Shown here in pieces: positions 22,175 through 27,524 of a DNA stretch of 27,524 bases. Origin of the DNA: Ruminiclostridium sp. (GTDB lineage: Bacteria > Bacillota > Clostridia > Oscillospirales > Oscillospiraceae); assembly GCA_017560855.1 (NCBI GenBank), contig JAFZEB010000128.1, forward strand, positions 1-27,524, read 5' to 3'. Position 1 is the first letter of the stretch. The number at the start of each line of letters is the position of its first letter. A program made the translations under genes and the position numbers. Below the pieces are notes generated by a model. That model made no database searches. It was not told where the DNA came from and saw only the letters and a program-made list of their open reading frames with translations.

Positions 22175-24001
22175 ATGTGTGGTATCGTCGGCTTTACCGG
22201 CACCCAGAATGCCGCTCCCATCCTGCTGGATGGCCTGAAGAAGCTGGAATACAGAGGCTATGACTCTGCCGGCATCGCTGTTCTGGGCGAGAACGGCATC
22301 CATATGGAGAAAGCCATCGGCATGATCAAGAACCTGGACGCCAAGATCCAGGGTGGTGACACCATGCCCGGTGCATCCGGCATCGGTCACACCCGCTGGG
22401 CCACCCATGGTGAGCCCACCGATGCAAATGCTCACCCCCATATGAGCAACAACAACAAGTTTGCCATCGTCCACAACGGCATCATCGAGAACTATGCCGT
22501 CCTGCGGGAGGAACTGAAGGCCAAGGGCTTCCAGTTCAAGAGCGAGACCGACACCGAGGTCATCGTCCACCTGCTGGACATGTACTACGAGGGCGACCTG
22601 ATGAAGGCCGTCAAGAAGACCGTGGCCCGTCTGGAGGGCGCCTATGCACTGGGTATCCTCTGTGAAGAGGCCAAGGGCCGCCTGATCGCCACCCGCCACG
22701 CCGCTCCCCTGATTCTGGGTGTGGGCGTGGGCGAGAACTACTTTGCTTCCGACGTCACCGCGCTGGTGGCCCATACCAAGAACGTGGTCTACCTGGAAGA
22801 CGGTGAGATCGCAGATATCACCCCCGACGCCATCACCATGTATGACGCCCTGGGCAAGGAGATCGAGGTCAACGTCACCCGTATCGCCTGGGACATCGCC
22901 GCAGCCGAAAAGGGCGGGTATGACCACTTCATGCTCAAGGAGATCATGGAGCAGCCCAACGCCCTGAAGTCCACCATTGAGTCCCGCATCCACGACGGCG
23001 AGATCGTCCTGGACGACTTCTCCCTGTCCGATGAGGACCTGAAGAAGATCAACAAGGTCATGATCACTGCCTGCGGCTCTGCCTTCTATGCCGGCAGCGT
23101 GGGTAAGTACGTCATCGAGGAGCTCTGCCGCATCCCCGTGGAGACCGACCTGGCCTCCGAGCTGCGCTACCGCAACCCCCTGGTGGATGAGCACACCCTC
23201 CTGGTGGTCGTCTCCCAGTCCGGTGAGACCGCCGACACCATCGCCGCCATGAAGGAGTGCAAGGCAAGAGGCGCCCGTGTCCTGGCCATCGTCAACGTGG
23301 TGGGCTCCACCATCGCCAAGCTGGCCGACGACGTGGTCTACACCTGGGCCGGTCCCGAGATTGCCGTGGCCACCACCAAGGGCTACACCACCCAGGTCTC
23401 CGTCATGCACATGCTGGCCGTCTACATGGCCCGCCGTCTGGGCCGTCTCACCGACGAGCAGTACAAGGGCCTGGTGGATGAGATTCTCCAGTTCCCCAGC
23501 CTGGTCCAGCGTGCCATCGACCTGAACCCCAACCTGCCCGCTCTGGCAGAGAAGTACCACAGCCACAACAACCTCTTCTTCATTGGCCGCAACCTGGACT
23601 ACGCCGCCTGCATGGAGGGTTCCCTGAAGCTGAAGGAGATCTCCTACCTCCACTCTGAGGCATACGCCGCCGGTGAGCTGAAGCACGGCACCATCGCCCT
23701 CATCGAGAAGGGCCGTCCCGTCATCGCTCTGGCCTGCCACGAGGCCCTGTTTGACAAGATGATGAGCAACATCAAGGAGGTCAAGGCCCGTGGCGCTGAG
23801 GTCCTGGGTGTGGCTCTGGAGGGCAACCGCCAGATCTTTGCCGAGGCTGACGACGTGATCTTCGTCCCCCGCACCAACCCCCTCTTCAACTCCCTGCCTG
23901 AGATCATCCCCCTGCAGCTCTTTGCTTACTATGTGGCCAAGGCCAACGGCTGTGACATCGACAAGCCCAAGAACCTGGCCAAGTCCGTCACCGTTGAATA
24001 A
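22175..24001 (+). CDS. glmS: Glutamine--fructose-6-phosphate aminotransferase (isomerizing)
   Basis: GlmS makes glucosamine-6-phosphate from fructose-6-phosphate and glutamine, the entry to peptidoglycan amino sugars. The 608-residue length is standard. The N-terminal class II amidotransferase domain starts with the nucleophile Cys2 (MCGIVGFTG) and has YRGYDSAGIA, GHTRWATHG and VHNGIIENY. Two SIS domains follow (ITACGSAFYAGSVGKY, then VVVSQSGETADTIAAMK and FFIGRNLDYAACMEGSLKLKE). The C-terminal motif is KPKNLAKSVTVE. The start at 22175 exposes Cys2 and follows AGGAGG; the upstream in-frame extension is rejected. nadE starts 26 bases after the stop. Confidence 0.98.
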   Translation: MCGIVGFTGTQNAAPILLDGLKKLEYRGYDSAGIAVLGENGIHMEKAIGMIKNLDAKIQGGDTMPGASGIGHTRWATHGEPTDANAHPHMSNNNKFAIVHNGIIENYAVLREELKAKGFQFKSETDTEVIVHLLDMYYEGDLMKAVKKTVARLEGAYALGILCEEAKGRLIATRHAAPLILGVGVGENYFASDVTALVAHTKNVVYLEDGEIADITPDAITMYDALGKEIEVNVTRIAWDIAAAEKGGYDHFMLKEIMEQPNALKSTIESRIHDGEIVLDDFSLSDEDLKKINKVMITACGSAFYAGSVGKYVIEELCRIPVETDLASELRYRNPLVDEHTLLVVVSQSGETADTIAAMKECKARGARVLAIVNVVGSTIAKLADDVVYTWAGPEIAVATTKGYTTQVSVMHMLAVYMARRLGRLTDEQYKGLVDEILQFPSLVQRAIDLNPNLPALAEKYHSHNNLFFIGRNLDYAACMEGSLKLKEISYLHSEAYAAGELKHGTIALIEKGRPVIALACHEALFDKMMSNIKEVKARGAEVLGVALEGNRQIFAEADDVIFVPRTNPLFNSLPEIIPLQLFAYYVAKANGCDIDKPKNLAKSVTVE

Positions 24002-24027
24002 TCTTTCTGGGAAAGGAATCTGTTACC

Positions 24028-24759
24028 ATGCGTGATTACAAGTTAGAGACCGAGAAGCGAATCAAGTTCATCCAGGATGCTCTGGCTGAGGCCCATGCCG
24101 ACGGCATCATCATCGGCAACAGCGGCGGTAAGGACTCCGCTCTGGTCATGATCCTGTGCAAGATGGCCTGCGAGAACACCGAGTCCGTCATCATCCCCTG
24201 CAGCTCCAAGCGCAACTTCACCATCGACAAGGACGACGGCATGGCTGTCTCCGAGAAGTTCAATATCAAGACCCGTGTGCTGGACATCACCCCCCAGAAG
24301 GAGCTGGCCATGGAGGCTCTGGGTGCCATCACCGAGCTGAACCAGCAGGCCATCACCAACCTGGCTCCCCGCCTGCGCATGCTGAGCCTGTACGCCATCG
24401 GCGCGTCCGAGAACCGTCTGGTGGCCGGCACCGGCAACGCCAGCGAGTACCACATGGGCTACTTCACCAAGTGGGGCGACGGCGCCTTCGACCTGAACCC
24501 CATCGCCGACCTGACCGCCACCGAGGTCTTCGAGTACCTGCGCTACCTGGAGTGCCCCGCCGCCGTCATCGAGAAGGCTCCCTCTGCCGGCCTGTACGAG
24601 GGTCAGACCGACGAGGACGATATGGGTGTCACCTATGCCGCCATCGACAAGTACATCACCACCGGTGAGGCCAACGAGCACGACAAGGCCATCATCGACC
24701 GTTACCACAGCCGCAGCGGCCACAAGCGCCGCCCCGCTCTGCGTTACGGCGACAAGTAA
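24028..24759 (+). CDS. nadE: NH3-dependent NAD+ synthetase
   Basis: NadE performs the last step of NAD synthesis, amidating deamido-NAD with ATP. The 243-residue protein has the PP-loop SGGKDS (residues 32-37) of N-type ATP pyrophosphatases, the NLAPRLRMLSLYAIG segment and LVAGTGNASEYHMGYFTKWGDGAFDLNPIADL. The latter holds the NAD-site motif normally read as GT-N-SE---GY-TK-GDG. It lacks a glutaminase domain, so ammonia is the direct nitrogen donor. It is the second gene of the glmS transcript, before a strong terminator. Confidence 0.96.
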   Translation: MRDYKLETEKRIKFIQDALAEAHADGIIIGNSGGKDSALVMILCKMACENTESVIIPCSSKRNFTIDKDDGMAVSEKFNIKTRVLDITPQKELAMEALGAITELNQQAITNLAPRLRMLSLYAIGASENRLVAGTGNASEYHMGYFTKWGDGAFDLNPIADLTATEVFEYLRYLECPAAVIEKAPSAGLYEGQTDEDDMGVTYAAIDKYITTGEANEHDKAIIDRYHSRSGHKRRPALRYGDK

Positions 24760-24777
24760 ATCCAATATGGTATCTTC

Positions 24778-24811
24778 AAAGGACGGACGCATCTGCGTCC
24801 GTCCTTTTTTG
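24778..24811 (+). terminator. Intrinsic terminator after nadE
   Basis: A 13-bp perfect stem (AAAGGACGGACGC, 24778-24790, with GCGTCCGTCCTTT, 24795-24807) has a 4-base loop and is followed by a T-run to 24810. Confidence 0.93.
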
Positions 24812-24829
24812 TTGTGGGCCGGTGGATTG

Positions 24830-24872
24830 TTTACATTTTTTTTAAGTCTTCCGGTTTTGGATTCGCTATAAT
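24830..24872 (+). promoter_or_regulatory. Promoter of the two-component operon with 11-bp direct repeat
   Basis: A perfect TATAAT is at 24867-24872, but there is no good -35 box at the usual place. TTTACA (24830) and TTTAAG (24841) are spaced 11 bases apart, in the position where OmpR-family regulators bind as tandem dimers. Autoregulation is a reasonable inference. Confidence 0.55.
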
Positions 24873-24909
24873 TCCAACCATCGTATGGAAATGATAAGGG
24901 GGATACCCA

Positions 24910-25584
24910 ATGAAGTTATTGTACGCCGAGGACGAGGCCGCTATGGCCGAGGCCGTGACGGATGTTTTGACCTACCACCACTACCTGGTAGATTATGTGG
25001 CCAACGGGGAAGAGGCCCTGGCCTATGCCCGGGCTGGGGACTACGACGGCATCATCCTGGATGTGATGCTGCCTAGGCTGGACGGCATGACCGTTCTGGA
25101 AACCCTTCGGCAGGCAGGGGATCATACCCCGGTCCTTCTGCTCACCGCAAAAGGAGCGGTAGAGGACCGCATCCGGGGGTTGGACCTGGGGGCGGATGAC
25201 TACCTGGTCAAGCCCTTTGCCATGGGTGAGCTGCTGGCCCGAATCCGGGCCATGCTCCGGCGGCGGGAGGACTATACCCCCACCGTCCTTTCCTTTGGGG
25301 ACCTCTGCCTGGATCAGGGCACCTACAGGTTGTCCTGCGGGGAACAGGGGGAGACCCTGCCCCGGATGGAATACCGCCTGATGGAAGTCCTGCTCCGTAA
25401 CCAGGGGATTTTCCTCTCCTCTGAGGATCTCCTGGTGAAAGTCTGGGGCTATGATGCCGAGGTGGAGGTGGGGACCGTGTGGGTTCACCTTTCCGCCCTG
25501 CGTAAGCGGCTGACTGCCTTGGGGTCCCATGTGGCCCTGAAGGCCAAGCGCGGGGTAGGCTACACCCTGGAGGTGAGGGAATGA
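24910..25584 (+). CDS. OmpR-family response regulator
   Basis: This 224-residue DNA-binding regulator has a receiver domain at residues 1-118 with acidic residues Glu7/Asp8, the phosphorylatable Asp51 (ILDVMLPRLDGM), Thr79 and Lys101 (LVKPF). The C-terminal winged-helix domain (about 128-223) has LPRMEYRLMEVLLRNQGIFLSSEDLLVKVWG and ALRKRLTALGSHVALKAKRGVGYTL. Phosphorylation by the adjacent kinase should control DNA binding at tandem 11-bp repeats. Its stop overlaps the kinase start (ATGA). Likely targets are its own promoter and the VTC operon. Confidence 0.95.
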   Translation: MKLLYAEDEAAMAEAVTDVLTYHHYLVDYVANGEEALAYARAGDYDGIILDVMLPRLDGMTVLETLRQAGDHTPVLLLTAKGAVEDRIRGLDLGADDYLVKPFAMGELLARIRAMLRRREDYTPTVLSFGDLCLDQGTYRLSCGEQGETLPRMEYRLMEVLLRNQGIFLSSEDLLVKVWGYDAEVEVGTVWVHLSALRKRLTALGSHVALKAKRGVGYTLEVRE

Positions 25585-26624
25585 AGCAGACCCTGCAGAA
25601 AACCTTTGTGGTCACCGCCATGAGGGCTGTGACCCTGCTGCTGCTGGTCTTTCTGGTGGGCATCAACCTGGTGAACTGGTACCAGGTGGACCGCCAGACC
25701 GACCGGATGCTTCAAACCGTTCTGGTCAGTGAGGCCGCCCCCGGCTTTCTTCCGCCGGGACCCTTCGAGCCCCATGGGCCTCCCATGTGGCAGCAGGTCC
25801 TGCCCCCGGAGGTCCAGGATGATATCCAAACCGAGGCCCGTCACCGCGTCCTCTCCATGCTGGTCCTGTCTGCGGCTGGCGTGGCCCTCTGCTGGCTGGG
25901 GATGCTGGCGCTGGTGGTGGTCCTGTCCCGGCGGGCCATTGCGCCGGTGGCAGAGAGCATCCAGAAGCAGAAGGAATTTGTGACAAACGCCGGCCACGAG
26001 CTGAAGACCCCCCTGGCCATCATCCGGGCTAACACCGAGGCCATGGAACTGCGGCAGGGGGAGAGCAAATGGAGCCGAAACATCAAGGACCAGATCGTCC
26101 GTCTCAACGGTCTCATGGAGAACCTACTCCTGCTGGCCCGGATGGATGAGACGGCCGAACCGCCCCCGGCAGAGCGGGTGGACCTGACTGCGCTGGCGGA
26201 GGAGAGCATCTGCGGATTTCGGGAGGGGGCGGCCCTCCGTGGCATCCGTCTGGAGGGGGATCTGCAGCCGAACGTGGCTGTCCGGTCCAATCCCGGCCAC
26301 ATGAGCCAGCTTCTGTCCGTTCTCCTGGACAACGGGGTGAAGTATACAGAACCCAATGGGCACATCGGGGTGACCCTGGCCCGAGCGGGTACCCATGCCC
26401 TGCTGCAGGTAAGAAACAGCCCGGCCAACCTGCCCGAGGACCCGGCGCAGCTTTTTGACCGGTTCTACCGGGGGGACCCCGCCCGCACCCAGACCACAGG
26501 GGGATACGGGATCGGGCTTTCCGCCGCCCGGGCCATGGTGGAGGCCTGGCAGGGAACCATCCGGGCCGGGATGGAGGGAGCGGACACGGTGGTGTTCACG
26601 GTTTCACTTCCCTGCGATTCATAA
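25581..26624 (+). CDS. Sensor histidine kinase
   Basis: This 347-residue membrane kinase has TM1 at about residues 14-32, a short extracytoplasmic segment (33-90) with a Pro-rich GFLPPGPFEPHGPP stretch, and TM2 at about 91-116. The HisKA domain follows directly (KEFVTNAGHELKTPLAII, phosphorylated His139), with no clear HAMP domain. The ATPase domain has N-box LLDNGVKYT (Asn251) and G2 GYGIGLS (308-314). The G1 box is degenerate: VRNSPANLPED replaces the usual D-G-G-type motif, though the F-box LFDRFYRGD is intact. The sensed signal is unknown. Confidence 0.94.
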   Translation: MKQTLQKTFVVTAMRAVTLLLLVFLVGINLVNWYQVDRQTDRMLQTVLVSEAAPGFLPPGPFEPHGPPMWQQVLPPEVQDDIQTEARHRVLSMLVLSAAGVALCWLGMLALVVVLSRRAIAPVAESIQKQKEFVTNAGHELKTPLAIIRANTEAMELRQGESKWSRNIKDQIVRLNGLMENLLLLARMDETAEPPPAERVDLTALAEESICGFREGAALRGIRLEGDLQPNVAVRSNPGHMSQLLSVLLDNGVKYTEPNGHIGVTLARAGTHALLQVRNSPANLPEDPAQLFDRFYRGDPARTQTTGGYGIGLSAARAMVEAWQGTIRAGMEGADTVVFTVSLPCDS

Positions 26625-26633
26625 AATGTTAAC

Positions 26634-26673
26634 AGACGCTTTCCGGTTTATCCCCTGGAAGGCGTCTTTTTTT
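26634..26673 (+). terminator. Intrinsic terminator after the kinase gene
   Basis: An 11-bp stem with one G-T pair (AGACGCTTTCC, 26634-26644, with GGAAGGCGTCT, 26657-26667) has a 12-base loop and seven T residues. Its T-run overlaps the first direct repeat of the next promoter. Confidence 0.9.
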
Positions 26674-26702
26674 AGGTTGGATTAAGGTTGCGGGTGTATC
26701 AT
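26671..26702 (+). promoter_or_regulatory. VTC operon promoter with 11-bp direct repeat
   Basis: TTTAGGTTG (26671-26679) and TTAAGGTTG (26682-26690) are spaced 11 bases apart and cover the -35 position. A TATCAT -10 box follows at 26697-26702. This is the standard architecture of promoters activated by OmpR/PhoB-family regulators, one of which is encoded directly upstream. Confidence 0.6.
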
Positions 26703-26732
26703 TCGGACAGATAAACCGAAAGGAGGAAACCA

Positions 26733-27404
26733 ATGAACCTTCGTCATGAGTGGAAGCACCGGCTGTCTCCTGCTGATTTGCCTGTTCTCCGGGCCAGGCT
26801 GGGGGCGGTGATGACCCCGGATCCCTACGCCGTGGGGGGAAGTTATCACATCCGGTCCCTATACTTTGATACCCCGGCGGACACTGCCCTCCGGGAAAAG
26901 CTGGACGGGGTGAACGTCCGGGAGAAGTTCCGCATCCGCTGTTACAACAAGAACCCCTCCCTCATCCACCTGGAGAAGAAGTGGAAGGCCAACGGCCTGG
27001 GAAGCAAGGAGAAAGTCCGGCTTACCCCGGACCAGGTCCGGGTCGTTCTGGAGGGTGACTGGGACTGGATGCCCCGGAGTCAGGATGAGCTCATCCGGGA
27101 ACTCTATGTAAAAATGACCCTTCAGGGCCTGCGGCCCAGGACCATCGTGGATTACACCCGGGAGCCCTTTGTCTTTGGCCCTGGCAACGTCCGGGTGACC
27201 CTGGACTACGGCCTGCGGACCGGTCTTCGCTGCACCGACTTTCTGGACCCGAACTGCCTGACCATCCCTGCCCCGGATGATGCCGTCATCCTGGAGGTGA
27301 AATGGGATCAGTTTTTGCCGGACGTGATCCGGGATGTGGTCCAGCTCCCCGGTCGGAGGACCTCGGCCTTTTCCAAATATGCCGCCTGTCGTATGTACGA
27401 CTAA
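26733..27404 (+). CDS. VTC-domain polyphosphate polymerase family protein
   Basis: This 223-residue protein matches the VTC domain, known in yeast as the catalytic tunnel of vacuolar polyphosphate polymerase (Vtc4). It shows RHEWKHRLSPADLPVLRARL at the start, SYHIRSLYFDTPADTALREKLDGVNVREKFRIRCY (basic strand residues), LEKKWKANGLGSKEKVRLT, TIVDYTREPFVFGPGNVRVTLDYGLRTG and AVILEVKWDQFLPDVIRDVVQ. The alternating Arg, Lys and Glu residues on strands fit the phosphate-binding tunnel. No transmembrane segment is present, so it is cytosolic. AAAGGAGGAAACC precedes the start. A DUF4956 membrane protein gene follows, a common pairing in Firmicutes; polyphosphate synthesis is inferred from family. Confidence 0.92.
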   Translation: MNLRHEWKHRLSPADLPVLRARLGAVMTPDPYAVGGSYHIRSLYFDTPADTALREKLDGVNVREKFRIRCYNKNPSLIHLEKKWKANGLGSKEKVRLTPDQVRVVLEGDWDWMPRSQDELIRELYVKMTLQGLRPRTIVDYTREPFVFGPGNVRVTLDYGLRTGLRCTDFLDPNCLTIPAPDDAVILEVKWDQFLPDVIRDVVQLPGRRTSAFSKYAACRMYD

Positions 27405-27420
27405 ACTGATTTTGGCTATC

Positions 27421-27445
27421 TTGGCTCTTACGGAGGGAGAGCCAA
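27421..27445 (+). other. Hairpin between the VTC and DUF4956 genes
   Basis: TTGGCTCT (27421-27428) pairs with AGAGCCAA (27438-27445) across a 9-base loop. No T-run follows, so it is more likely an mRNA stability or translation element than a terminator. Confidence 0.5.
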
Positions 27446-27486
27446 GAGCCGGAGAAAACCAACAATCGAAAGGAGAACCATAACTT

Positions 27487-27524
27487 ATGACCTTCCAAGA
27501 CATCTTCAAATCCAGCTTTCTGGA
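27487..27524 (+). CDS. DUF4956 domain protein, first 12 codons only
   Basis: The window ends 38 bases into this gene. The N-terminus MTFQDIFKSSFL is the typical opening of DUF4956 membrane proteins, which commonly follow VTC-domain genes. AAAGGAG lies upstream at 27470. The call rests on 12 residues plus gene order. Confidence 0.65.
   Translation, partial: MTFQDIFKSSFL

Noticed and set aside
22142..23740. 532-codon minus-strand frame opposite glmS
   Set aside because: Same reason: low-complexity antisense reading with no start signal, opposite a fully conserved enzyme.
1..27524. Defence system, prophage, CRISPR array or insertion sequence
   Set aside because: No repeat-spacer pattern, transposase, integrase, restriction or phage structural gene was seen; nearly all sequence is accounted for by housekeeping, transport and surface genes.

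Overview
The window is a gene-dense, GC-rich stretch of chromosome. It most likely comes from a gut Clostridia bacterium of the Oscillospiraceae (Flavonifractor/Lawsonibacter/Pseudoflavonifractor-like). Gene content points there: a dgt-dnaG-rpoD operon, a type I-alpha glutamine synthetase, butyryl-CoA dehydrogenase, a split ThrE-type exporter, DUF975 and UPF0340 proteins, many lipoproteins, and a VTC/DUF4956 pair. Strong AGGAGG-type ribosome binding sites and near-consensus sigma-A promoters fit as well. The genus is inferred. No tRNA, rRNA, CRISPR array, insertion sequence or phage gene was seen.

Layout. 1-6.7 kb (+): the 3' part of hflX, a YigZ-family gene, then dgt-dnaG-rpoD and a TSUP permease. 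6.7-9.3 kb (-): a structured intergenic repeat, two paralogous lipoproteins and a DUF975 membrane protein. 9.5-14.1 kb (+): a two-gene threonine/serine-type exporter, a UPF0340 protein, a phosphoribosyltransferase and two unrecognised lipoproteins. 14.2-18.8 kb (-): butyryl-CoA dehydrogenase, an AT-rich gap with a candidate small RNA, a TolC-like coiled-coil protein, a double-OB SSB-like protein and a ZIP metal transporter. 18.9-20.3 kb (+): azlCD and a small zinc-ribbon protein, then a second copy of the structured repeat. 20.5-24.8 kb: glnA (-), divergent from glmS-nadE (+). 24.9 kb to the end (+): a two-component system, a VTC-domain polyphosphate polymerase-like gene and the first codons of a DUF4956 gene.

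How the genes fit together. dgt, dnaG and rpoD couple nucleotide pools, replication priming and the main sigma factor. glnA makes glutamine, glmS consumes it, and nadE uses ammonia, so the divergent region at 21.8-22.2 kb is a nitrogen-linked control point. glnA has a perfect consensus promoter followed at once by a terminator-like hairpin. Both the two-component operon and the VTC operon have 11-bp-spaced direct repeats in the -35 region, which suggests that the regulator controls both.

The most unusual items are: the roughly 115-bp four-hairpin repeat present twice with compensatory base-pair changes; the glnA leader hairpin; the regulator/VTC/DUF4956 module; a predicted orphan small RNA near 15.5 kb; and a TolC-like protein in an apparently single-membrane organism. 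All calls were made by reading the sequence and from memory of protein families; no database search was run.
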